From Pseudomonadota bacterium (GTDB lineage: Bacteria > Myxococcota_A > Bradymonadia > UBA4248), in the NCBI GenBank assembly GCA_017441205.1, contig JAFRYG010000216.1, forward strand, positions 1 to 43,671: a stretch of DNA of 43,671 nt, read 5' to 3'. Every line of letters begins with the position of its first letter. Positions within the stretch are counted from its first letter, which is position 1. The notes beneath the pieces were generated by a model that had not been told where the DNA came from, searched no databases, and saw only the letters and a list, made by a program, of their open reading frames with translations. A program made the translations under genes and the position numbers. Below, one piece after another: positions 1-7,634 of the stretch.

Positions 1-493
1 AGCGCGCTATCTACGGCACGAGGTCATGCTAAATACAAGCCTCCAGGCGTTCACGCATTGCTTATCCCTCTTTTCGTGTTAGCTAGACACGAAAGACTTT
101 GTCAACATACAAACCATACAAGGCGTTCAATATCAATAGCCATTGGCTGGAGCCGCAGGCGACCGGGAGTTCAAAGCGTTCCCCTCTTTAGTGCAAGATA
201 TAAAGCAAACCTCGGGCAACATGCATGGAGGAACATTGGCGCATGAAAAAATCTCCTTCCTGACATGAAACAGCCTGGCAGCTCTGTATCTCGCCATCAT
301 GGCATGACGGTTCGGAATCTTCGCAATTGGTCTCTTTTTCCTTCGGATTATCCACAGAATCAGAACTGTTCCCCATTTTGCGCTCAGATGCGTTCAGGCA
401 TGCTCGAGGTTATTTACTTTGATGCTATCAAATATGTGAATAGTTGAGAGGAATCTCGACAGAAATCGACCGATTCTCCAGACGGAGCTCTCG
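1..493. other. intergenic stretch, no convincing gene
   Basis: Nothing here supports a full gene. On the minus strand a 62-codon frame (376 down to 188) is acidic and Cys-rich in its first 45 residues (motifs NCEDSEPSC and CQAVSCQEG). It resembles the mature part of the Cys-rich lipoproteins in this window but has no signal peptide or clear ribosome binding site. It may be a decayed lipoprotein fragment, or chance. The segment lies downstream of the minus-strand gene ending at 494, so it should contain that gene's terminator, but I see no strong GC hairpin followed by a T run. Confidence 0.4.
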
Positions 494-3229
494 TTACTTC
501 TTTGAGTTCTCAACTTCCACGACGCGGTTCTTCCACTTCGTCCAGTTGTTATCCACCACTTTTATCGTCGGCTTCGGACTCCAGTCGTTATTGTAGAGAC
601 TGAATGTATTCTCTGAACTGGGCGTGACACTCGTGAAATCCCAGCCAAAACGGGTGCCTTTCTGGAGAGTATTTTCGAGGAGGGCGTTCAGCATATCCGT
701 GCTGTAGCCGGTGAAACTGTCGCCGTTCAGCGTCATGTGTTCTGTGACAGCGCAGCTGCAATTTTTATCTTTCATGGCACTGTACAGAAGATCATAAGCA
801 TGTGTGTTGGGTTTCTTTTCCTCAAGATTCCAGTGCCAATTGAGCTGTATGATACTAACGGGGCACGCTTGTGCATTGGGACGATCAAAGAGCCTTCTGA
901 GCAACCAGTGGTCGCTTCCGTGGCGCTGCCGCTCCTGGCGTTCGTTAACATATAGGAAGTCAACGGCGACATATCCTTTTCCGCCTTTTTTGGTTACGAC
1001 TTCACGCCATGCGGCAGCATCCCCTTTTATCCAATCCGCAAGGGCCTCGCCGCGGAAACGGTTCCAATAGGGATTTGTGATGAATTCGTTTGGAATGGGG
1101 AAGCCCGATGGATATGCAGGAGCTGCATTATCATTCGGATTCGCCGCTTTGTACGCCTCTTTCCATGCATTATAAGCGGTTTTTGCATTGTCGCTGAAAT
1201 CCAGATCCCTGTTGCCCATATATTGGGGTTCCACGGTTGTCTCGAACCAGAGAATCTTGCGAGTATCCACGCTGTTAGCGAGGTCTTTTATATAATCACG
1301 TGTTACTTTTTGATAATTCGTGTTGTGAATGGACACGACCGCAGTATTGAAGCCGTACTCATCGTCGCGTACCGCCTGGCCGTTGGAATCCTTTGCCAGA
1401 GCACCAGGGTTGCTGTTCCAGAAACCATCCGGGATATTTCCTCCGCCCACAGAATAGGTTTCCACGCCGATGCATGGATAAAGTCCGGCATCGTAAATGG
1501 CGTCAATCGCCTTTCGAATGTTAGCCTTCTTATTTTCATTGTCGATCTTTCCATCGCCATTTGTATCAAAGTGATGCCAGTAGCAGTTGAGTTCGACGCT
1601 TGTGTAATTTTTTTCTTTAAGCGTTTTAAGGTTTTCTTTTAACCAGGTGAGTGAAGCTGAACTGCTCCAATCCAGTAGAGGTTTGGCGTTTTTGATGAAT
1701 ACCCACTTCCCATTGTCGTAGAATTTGCCGTTCTCTATCTTCCAGTTATTGAAACGAGTATTGAGTTCACAGCCATTCTTCAGATTTTTGTCGTCATCCG
1801 CAAATCCATTGGCACATTTGTCACAGGTGGCAAGATGCAGGGCAGCAAGACTTATACATGCACCATTGCAGAAAGTTTTATCCTTACCGCAGTCGCATGT
1901 GCCGTTCTTGCAGGCAATTCCGTCCGGGCAGACAATGCCAGGGCTGCCGCAATTATTTTTATCGTTCTGGAAATTGATTTCACAGCCGTTGGCCAGATTG
2001 CTGTCAGCATCTCCAAATCCTTCCGCGCAGCTGTTACAGCTGGCAAGATGCAGGTCTTTAAGGACGACACATGACCCATTGCATAATTCCTTATCCGGAC
2101 TGCAGACGCATTTCCCATTCTCGCAGGAACTATCCTCCGGACAAACGATATCCGGGCCCCCGCAATGATTTACGTCGCTCCGGAAATCGATTTCGCAGCC
2201 ATTGGCCAGATTGCTGTCAGCATCTCCAAATCCTTCAGCGCAGCTGTTACAGCTGGCAAGATGCAGCTCTTCAAGGACGACACATGATCCATTGCATAAT
2301 TCCTTATCCGGACTGCAGACGCACATCCCATCCTCGCAGGAACTATCCTCCGGACAAACGAAATCCGGGCCCTCGCAATGAATCACGTAGCTCTGGGAAT
2401 CGATTTCGCAGCCATTAGCCAGATTGCTGTCAGCATCCGCAAATCCGTCCGCGCAGCTGTCACAGCTGGCAAGATGCAGCTCTTCAAGGACGACACATGC
2501 CCCACTGCATAATTCCTTATCCGGACTGCAGACGCATATCCCATCCTCGCAGGAACTATCCTCCGGACAAACGAAATCCGGGTCCTCGCAATGAATCACG
2601 TTGCTCTGGGAATCGATTTCGCAGCCATTAGCCAGATTGCTGTCAGCATCCGCAAATCCCTCGGCGCAGCTGTCACAGCTGGCAAGATGCAGCTCTTCAA
2701 GGACGACACATGCCCCATTGCATAATTCCTTATCCGGACTGCAGACGCATATCCCATCCTCGCAGGAACTATCCTCCGGACAAACGAAATCCGGGTCCTC
2801 GCAATGAATCACGTCGCTCTGGGAATCGATTTCACAGCCGTTGACCAGATTGCTGTCAGCATCCGCAAATCCTTCGGCGCAGCTGTCACAGCCGGCCAGA
2901 TGCAGCGCTTCAAGATCCAGACACTCACCATTGCAGTAGGTATTATTATCCGTACACCGCGGTACACATTTATGATCGCTGCACTGCTCATCCTCCTGAC
3001 AGGCGGGAATACAATCGTTCAGTTCGGTTTCTTCAGGGACATCCGGTTTCGGAGTTTTAGGTGAATCATCATCAGGATTGGGCTTCTTCGATGAATCGTC
3101 ATCCTTAATATCTGGCGTGTTTTCCCCCTCCTGACTCACATCGGATGCATTCGAATTCGTGCTTTTGTCATCACAGCCTGCAAAACCGATCAGACTCATT
3201 AAAACTGTTAACATGACAAGGCGTCTCAT
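494..3229 (-). CDS. Cys-rich repeat lipoprotein with C-terminal glycosidase-like domain
   Basis: This is a 911-residue protein with a lipoprotein signal peptide (lipobox FAGC, Cys19), so it is probably surface or periplasmic and lipid-anchored. An acidic D/K/P linker follows. Residues about 70-490 are six Cys-rich repeats of about 71 residues, each with motifs like CSPDKELCNGAC, LHLASCDSCAEGF and ANGCEID. Several are nearly identical in DNA with a 213-bp period, so expansion looks recent. From about 490 to the end lies a probable (beta/alpha)8 glycoside hydrolase, resembling clan GH-A/GH42-like proteins: note NCYWHHFD, GLYPCIGVETYS and WFETTVEPQYMG, where a Glu could be the acid/base. The exact GH family is not certain. 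The start is supported by GGAGG seven bases upstream. It stands alone, divergent from the signalling genes at 3692. Binding or hydrolysis of a polysaccharide is inference. Confidence 0.85.
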   Translation of the reverse strand: MRRLVMLTVLMSLIGFAGCDDKSTNSNASDVSQEGENTPDIKDDDSSKKPNPDDDSPKTPKPDVPEETELNDCIPACQEDEQCSDHKCVPRCTDNNTYCNGECLDLEALHLAGCDSCAEGFADADSNLVNGCEIDSQSDVIHCEDPDFVCPEDSSCEDGICVCSPDKELCNGACVVLEELHLASCDSCAEGFADADSNLANGCEIDSQSNVIHCEDPDFVCPEDSSCEDGICVCSPDKELCSGACVVLEELHLASCDSCADGFADADSNLANGCEIDSQSYVIHCEGPDFVCPEDSSCEDGMCVCSPDKELCNGSCVVLEELHLASCNSCAEGFGDADSNLANGCEIDFRSDVNHCGGPDIVCPEDSSCENGKCVCSPDKELCNGSCVVLKDLHLASCNSCAEGFGDADSNLANGCEINFQNDKNNCGSPGIVCPDGIACKNGTCDCGKDKTFCNGACISLAALHLATCDKCANGFADDDKNLKNGCELNTRFNNWKIENGKFYDNGKWVFIKNAKPLLDWSSSASLTWLKENLKTLKEKNYTSVELNCYWHHFDTNGDGKIDNENKKANIRKAIDAIYDAGLYPCIGVETYSVGGGNIPDGFWNSNPGALAKDSNGQAVRDDEYGFNTAVVSIHNTNYQKVTRDYIKDLANSVDTRKILWFETTVEPQYMGNRDLDFSDNAKTAYNAWKEAYKAANPNDNAAPAYPSGFPIPNEFITNPYWNRFRGEALADWIKGDAAAWREVVTKKGGKGYVAVDFLYVNERQERQRHGSDHWLLRRLFDRPNAQACPVSIIQLNWHWNLEEKKPNTHAYDLLYSAMKDKNCSCAVTEHMTLNGDSFTGYSTDMLNALLENTLQKGTRFGWDFTSVTPSSENTFSLYNNDWSPKPTIKVVDNNWTKWKNRVVEVENSKK

Positions 3230-3425
3230 TTCTCAGTCCTCCAATTTCAAATGCGTCTTCAGAAATGTCTGAACAATTCTCTTTTGGTGTAGCGGGCAGT
3301 GGCTATAGTGTAAATAAATGTGTTTAAAGACTCAGCGTACAGATGCTTAAAACGTTGTTAGAATCAGCACCGTTGCTAGACTTGAGAGTTAGCAACCCAC
3401 GGATCTTAAGGAGCATAACAAGAAC

Positions 3426-3571
3426 ATGGCAGCAAGTAAAGAAAGATTGCCCCCAAACTGTTTGAGGTTAACTATTCAGCCCCTATTTTGCATTATCTCA
3501 AGTCCCTCTCGGACATGTTGTTCGTGAATGGAACATCGTGGAAAAAATTATGCAACGGCCATCGATTATGA
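3426..3571 (+). pseudogene. possible small gene broken by one-base shift at a C5 run
   Basis: An ATG at 3426 is preceded by AAGGAG at good spacing. The frame runs MAASKERLPP and then hits a CCCCC run. If one C were added, the frame would continue KLFEVNYSAP, ILHYLKSLSD and MLFVNGTSWK to a TGA at 3569-3571, giving 48 residues of protein-like composition. As written, the two halves are in different frames. It could be a decayed gene fragment, a sequencing or assembly error, or chance. I do not recognise a family. Confidence 0.25.
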
Positions 3572-3583
3572 TACCCAATATCA

Positions 3584-3644
3584 CCGCCGCGTATCGCAGA
3601 TAGCGGCGGAAAGCGAGCCGTAGTGACGTGTCGTGACACGTCTC
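3584..3644 (-). repeat. bulged-C hairpin plus GTAG hairpin
   Basis: Two palindromes lie side by side. The first (3584-3609) has outer stem CCGCCGC/GCGGCGG and inner stem TATC/GATA. Read on the minus strand it has loop TGC and one unpaired C after the ATA, the family signature. The second (3620-3644) starts with GTAG, then stem GACGTGT/ACACGTC around a CGTG loop. The GTAG-plus-hairpin layout is that of REP elements. The pair ends about 47 bp before the sensor gene and could affect its leader. Confidence 0.75.
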
Positions 3645-3691
3645 AAGGCAAGCCCCCACCCCAGGAATAAAATCATTAAAGGCATGATGTT

Positions 3692-5311
3692 ATGACAACG
3701 GCAAAGAGAACTCTTCGGATGCTCTGTCAACTCGCCGTGCTGTACATCATTGCAGCATGTATCAGCGTTTTCGAGCCAAATGTCTTTATGATTCGAAATG
3801 CGCCGACCATCGTTCTGATGATTTTTTCTCTGGCACTGACGAGATTCTTTTCTGACAGTATTATTGAGAAACACACACGAAGATATCTGGTGGCCATTGC
3901 ACGGCTCATCACCTTGTGGATCGTCCTTCGGGGCGCAAAATACATCGCCTTTGCCGAAACAGACATCATTGCCCGCCATTTATGGTATTTATATTATATT
4001 CCCATGCTGTTCATCCCACTGCTCGCTTTATTTGCATCGCAGTCCGTGGGATTGAAAGACACCGTCATGCCGCGATACAAGCGTGCGATTACTGTCGGCG
4101 TGACAATCATTCTGGTGATACTGGTACTCACCAACGACCTGCACCAGCTGGTGTTTCGGTTCCATCCCGGATTTGCAGATTGGGATTCGGATTACACCCG
4201 TGCGCCAGTCCTTTATATCGTCTACGGATGGATAGTTCTGCTGTTCATCGATGCTATCCGCATTTTGTTTTCCCGATGCCGCGTCTCGACAAGCCGCAAG
4301 CTGATATGGGTGCCCTTGCTGCCCATTTTTTTCGGTCTGTGCTATACGGTGTTGTATGCAGCAAATGCCTGGCCGCGTGTGAACGGCGCGCTGTTTGGAG
4401 AATTTCCCGAAGCCGTTTGTTTTACCATGGCCGGAATCTGCCTCAGCCTCATTTATATTGGCCTCATACCGTCCAATGGGGGCTACGGCAGGCTATTTGA
4501 GCAATCTGAACTCGCTGCGCAGATCGCCGACCAGAATCTGCGCGTGATCTACAAAAGCGCGAATGCCGCTCCGCTTACGCAAGAACAGCTTGCCTCCCCG
4601 GCGAGCCTTTTGCTCGACCGAGATACGCGCCTGCATCGAAAAGCGGTCACCGGCGGCTTTGTCTATTGGCAGGACGACATCGCAGCACTCAATCGGATCA
4701 ACGAGGAACTGCAGGAAAATGGCGAATTGCTTGCAGAAGAAGCCGAACTGCTGCGCCTTCAGAATGAACTCAAAGAAGAACGTGCCAGAATCGATGCAAA
4801 AGTAAAAGTATATGATGAAATCGCGGCAAAGGTGCTCACACAATCGCAGAAAATAATCATTTTATGTGCAGACGCCGAAAAGAATCCGAATCAGTACATT
4901 TCGAATATGAAAACCGTCTGCCTGCTGGCTGTCTATATCAAGCGTTACGCCAACCTCGCCCTTCTGACTGCAGATCTGACGACGATGAATATTCAGGAAC
5001 TTGCGCTCGCCATCCGTGAATCCTTGCATTCGCTCCGGGATCTTGATGTCCAAATCGATGAATCTCTCGGCGGCGACTTTCTCATTACGGCCTCCAATGC
5101 GCTTTCGACCTATGCGTGCTTCGAACAGCTTCTGGAAGCTGCCCTACCGTCGCTGCGCGGCGTGCAGGTCTCACTCGCGGACGATGAGCTCAAACTGACG
5201 ATAGAAGGCGCAGAACTCCAGCTGCCGGACGACGCCAATGCGACGATAACGACAGAGGATGATGTCTCATATATCAAAATACCGCTGATAAAAGCAGGTG
5301 GCTGCGTATGA
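3692..5311 (+). CDS. 7TM sensor pseudokinase (His-to-Tyr H-box)
   Basis: This 539-residue membrane protein has about seven to eight hydrophobic helices in residues 1-260, resembling the histidine-kinase N-terminal 7TM module. A PAS-like stretch and a long coiled coil (about 330-370) follow. At residue 374 the H-box reads KVKVYDEIAAKVL, where the downstream kinase reads KINIHDEMNRMIL, so the phosphoacceptor His is replaced by Tyr. The C-terminal part is ATPase-like in layout but shows no Asn N-box or Gly boxes. I therefore read it as a catalytically dead partner that senses a signal and modulates the next kinase. Its stop overlaps the next start (ATGA), indicating translational coupling. The ligand is unknown. 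Confidence 0.75.
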   Translation: MTTAKRTLRMLCQLAVLYIIAACISVFEPNVFMIRNAPTIVLMIFSLALTRFFSDSIIEKHTRRYLVAIARLITLWIVLRGAKYIAFAETDIIARHLWYLYYIPMLFIPLLALFASQSVGLKDTVMPRYKRAITVGVTIILVILVLTNDLHQLVFRFHPGFADWDSDYTRAPVLYIVYGWIVLLFIDAIRILFSRCRVSTSRKLIWVPLLPIFFGLCYTVLYAANAWPRVNGALFGEFPEAVCFTMAGICLSLIYIGLIPSNGGYGRLFEQSELAAQIADQNLRVIYKSANAAPLTQEQLASPASLLLDRDTRLHRKAVTGGFVYWQDDIAALNRINEELQENGELLAEEAELLRLQNELKEERARIDAKVKVYDEIAAKVLTQSQKIIILCADAEKNPNQYISNMKTVCLLAVYIKRYANLALLTADLTTMNIQELALAIRESLHSLRDLDVQIDESLGGDFLITASNALSTYACFEQLLEAALPSLRGVQVSLADDELKLTIEGAELQLPDDANATITTEDDVSYIKIPLIKAGGCV

Positions 5312-6600
5312 CTGCTTTTTATGACCTCGCTGTCCCTGCACAGAACTTCACTGCCTTTTGGGCACTGTTGCTGTGTCTTTACTGCATTGCCGAGACGATC
5401 ATGCTTTTTCGGCAAAAGCGTTATCACCTCATGCCTGCTGTGGGCCTGTGCTTTTTCGTGGCATATTTTATCATGCATATCTGCCGTGACGGAACCATGC
5501 AGCGATTGTATGGGATTGGAAACGATTTTGCCATGCAGGTTCTTCATCTGCCTTATATTATTATCCTTGCCGCCTGTTTGGTTCTGACGATTCTCTGCGC
5601 ACTATTGTACTGGAATATCACTTCATGGAGAAAAACGCACATCAGCGCTGCGTCAATCAAAGAAAGCATGGACGGACTCCCGGCTGGCATTTGTTTTTAT
5701 CTCGAAGATGGACGATGCATTCTATCGAATCATCGCATGAATGATATCTGTTTTTCTCTGCTGGGAAGCGCTCTGCAAAATGGCGCGCAATTTTATGATT
5801 CTATCAGCACAAAGCCGATCCATCAGCTCTCCGACGGTACGGCGTTTTCATTTCATCATCGCGAACTCACCTATCGGGGCGCGCCGCTGCATGAACTGAT
5901 TGCGAACGATATCACGGATCTCTACAAAAAAAGCGAAGAGCTCAAAGCCAATAACGAGCGCCTCCGAAAGATGGCCGAAAACATGAAAGCCTATAGTGAG
6001 ACCATCACGGATACGGTGCGCCAGAAAGAGATACTGCAAGCGAAAATCAACATTCATGACGAGATGAACCGCATGATCCTTACCACCAGAAAGTCTTTGA
6101 TCGAAACGCCCACATCCGAACGGCAGGAAATTTTGCGGATATGGCAGCAAGTGCTTTTGCTCTGCAAGCAATCCGATACTCGCAAAACCAACAGTGCTGT
6201 TGCCGATCTCAACACCCTTGCAGCAGCCATCGGCATCCGGCTTGTATGGAGCGGCTTACCAACCGTTCTGCCCCACGCCGTGCAGCCGCTCTTTCTTGCC
6301 GCAGCCCGCGAGGCAATGACGAACGCCATCAAACACGCACAGGCTACGATACTCGACATATCCATCCAGGATAACTGCGATTCCTTTCAGGCAAGATTTA
6401 CGAATGACGGCAAAACGCCCGATCAGCCCGTCACGGCAAGTGGGGGGCTGTTAAACCTGTGCCAGCGCCTGGAATCAGCAGGTGGACAGATGAAAATCGA
6501 AACAAAACCCGTTTTTTGCCTCGATGTCATTATTCCCAAAGAGCCGAAACCCAAAATGTTTTGCCTGTCCGATCGGCGGGGGAAATGCCCCCCGAGATAG
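5308..6600 (+). CDS. HisKA_3/NarX-type sensor histidine kinase
   Basis: This is a 430-residue kinase. Residues 1-105 hold three membrane helices. A PAS-like domain follows at about 115-200, then a coiled coil, an H-box with phosphoacceptor His250 (NIHDEMNRM), and a GHKL ATPase domain with N-box AAREAMTNAIKHA (Asn339) and a GGLLNL Gly-rich box. It should autophosphorylate and pass phosphate to the regulator at 6749. It overlaps the 7TM pseudokinase by 4 bp, and the two share coiled-coil and H-box similarity, suggesting they arose by duplication and form a heteromer. The last 12 or so codons lie in a repeated motif (6564-6583) and a GC hairpin, so the tail may have been replaced by intergenic repeat sequence. 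Confidence 0.85.
   Translation: MTAFYDLAVPAQNFTAFWALLLCLYCIAETIMLFRQKRYHLMPAVGLCFFVAYFIMHICRDGTMQRLYGIGNDFAMQVLHLPYIIILAACLVLTILCALLYWNITSWRKTHISAASIKESMDGLPAGICFYLEDGRCILSNHRMNDICFSLLGSALQNGAQFYDSISTKPIHQLSDGTAFSFHHRELTYRGAPLHELIANDITDLYKKSEELKANNERLRKMAENMKAYSETITDTVRQKEILQAKINIHDEMNRMILTTRKSLIETPTSERQEILRIWQQVLLLCKQSDTRKTNSAVADLNTLAAAIGIRLVWSGLPTVLPHAVQPLFLAAAREAMTNAIKHAQATILDISIQDNCDSFQARFTNDGKTPDQPVTASGGLLNLCQRLESAGGQMKIETKPVFCLDVIIPKEPKPKMFCLSDRRGKCPPR
6564..6592 (+). repeat. repeated CCTGTCYGATCGGCGGGGGA motif with hairpin
   Basis: The 20-base motif at 6564-6583 recurs at 12686-12705 with one change, and in a diverged form at 7502-7520. Here it lies inside the end of the kinase gene. 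Its G run pairs with CCCCC at 6588-6592 across AAATG, making a strong hairpin at the stop codon. No T run follows, so intrinsic termination is doubtful. The motif's role is unknown. Confidence 0.55.
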
Positions 6601-6666
6601 ATTATTTATCAAAATGTGTCGTAGTGTGAGCGAATCGTGGACGAACTCAATGGGGGCTGCGGAGAT

Positions 6667-6684
6667 GCAAACTGAATAGTTTGC
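6667..6684. other. perfect inverted repeat upstream of response regulator
   Basis: GCAAACT and AGTTTGC are perfect inverted arms around GAAT, about 65 bp before the regulator start at 6749. It could be an operator for autoregulation or a weak attenuator, since the tail GCGTTTATT is only partly T-rich. The arms do not match the NarL heptamer consensus. Confidence 0.4.
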
Positions 6685-6748
6685 GCGTTTATTCTCAAAC
6701 TTCCTCATACCGAAAGAATTGTCGTCATGGAAAATAAGGTTGTGTGTT

Positions 6749-7369
6749 ATGCAGTATAAGGTTTTGATCGTAGAGGATCAGGAGATGCCCAGACAGCTCT
6801 TCGAAATCTTTGTGAAATCGGATCCTCGCTACGATCTCGTTGGTTCCATCTGCAATGCGGAACTTGCCATCGACTTTTGTACACACATGCGGATCGATCT
6901 CATTCTGATGGACGTGATGACAGAGCATGGCAGCAATGGACTCGATGCCTCTGAGAACATTAAAAAGAAATATCCAAACATCAAAATCATCATCGTTACC
7001 AGCATGCCGGAGGCATCCTGGCTGAAACGAGCACGCGAAATCGGCGTCGACAGCTTTTGGTATAAGGAATCCCAGAAAGACCCCATCCTGGCCGTGATGG
7101 AACGCACCCTTGCTGGAGAACACGTTTTTCCGGACATGCCCCCGATCGTTCAGATTGGCAATACCAACAACCATGAGTTTTCGGAGCGAGAACTCGATGT
7201 CCTGCGTGAACTGATCACGGGCGACAGCAACGCCGAAATCGGACAGAGACTCGGCATCGCCCCCAGCACCGTCAAATATCACGTGCAGAATATGCTCCAA
7301 AAGACCGGCATGCATACGCGCACAGAACTGGCCGCAGTCGCCAGAAGTCTCGGCATCGTCATTAAATAA
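6749..7369 (+). CDS. LuxR/NarL-family response regulator
   Basis: This 206-residue regulator has an N-terminal receiver with acidic pocket Glu9/Asp10, phosphoacceptor Asp55 (LILMDVM), Thr84 and Lys106. A C-terminal LuxR-type helix-turn-helix spans about 140-200 (SERELDVLRELITG, then NAEIGQRLGIAPSTVKYH). It is probably the output of the two sensor proteins upstream. I chose ATG 6749 because the receiver begins directly with MQYKVLIVED and AAGG lies upstream; a TTG at 6719 would add ten residues. A good terminator follows at 7402. Target genes are unknown, but the lipoprotein at 7635 is the next gene. Confidence 0.9.
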   Translation: MQYKVLIVEDQEMPRQLFEIFVKSDPRYDLVGSICNAELAIDFCTHMRIDLILMDVMTEHGSNGLDASENIKKKYPNIKIIIVTSMPEASWLKRAREIGVDSFWYKESQKDPILAVMERTLAGEHVFPDMPPIVQIGNTNNHEFSERELDVLRELITGDSNAEIGQRLGIAPSTVKYHVQNMLQKTGMHTRTELAAVARSLGIVIK

Positions 7370-7401
7370 GGCTTTAATGACATTAATGACATAACCTTAT
7401 G

Positions 7402-7439
7402 CTGGTACTGCACCGTTCGTGCAGCGCCAGTCACTTTTT
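7402..7439 (+). terminator. intrinsic terminator after response regulator
   Basis: Stem CTGG plus CTGCAC pairs with GTGCAG plus CCAG around loop CGTTC, with a small TA/CG internal loop, then TCACTTTTT. It sits 32 bases after the stop codon and should end the sensor-regulator transcript. Confidence 0.75.
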
Positions 7440-7501
7440 GTACTTTCCAATACAAAGCGTCATTTTTCATCCCCCCTCTTCTCTAAAATAAAACACACCA
7501 C

Positions 7502-7520
7502 TATCCGATTGGCGGGGGGA
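7502..7520 (+). repeat. diverged copy of the GATCGGCGGGGG motif
   Basis: TATCCGATTGGCGGGGGG matches the motif at 6564 and 12686 with a few changes. It lies about 115 bp before the lipoprotein start at 7635, inside the probable promoter/leader region. Confidence 0.4.
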
Positions 7521-7634
7521 ATCCATCAACAAAATCGTTGCCTATGGCTGTCATGGAAGATATATATTTTTTGCTTCCAGATTTATCGTTTTTGGCCGAG
7601 GGATATTCGGCGTAACCAAACACAAGGAATTAGT

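Larger units (their letters stand above)
3230..3691. other. divergent intergenic region
   Basis: This 460-bp region separates the divergent lipoprotein (minus) and sensor operon (plus), so promoters for both should lie here. I cannot pin down a convincing -35/-10 pair. It holds a possible broken 48-codon gene (3426-3571) and a pair of structured palindromes (3584-3644), both listed separately. The ribosome binding site of the plus gene is AAAGG about 10 bases before 3692. Confidence 0.5.

Noticed and set aside
1303..1642. Open frames opposite the glycosidase-like domain
   Set aside because: They are shadows of the 494-3229 gene and lack start signals or recognisable motifs.
3230..3700. tRNA or riboswitch in the divergent gap
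   Set aside because: I looked for cloverleaf arms and conserved aptamer motifs and found only the repeat-family hairpins.
5110..5547. 145-codon minus-strand open frame across the 7TM/kinase junction
   Set aside because: It is antisense to two overlapping genes with clear domain content.
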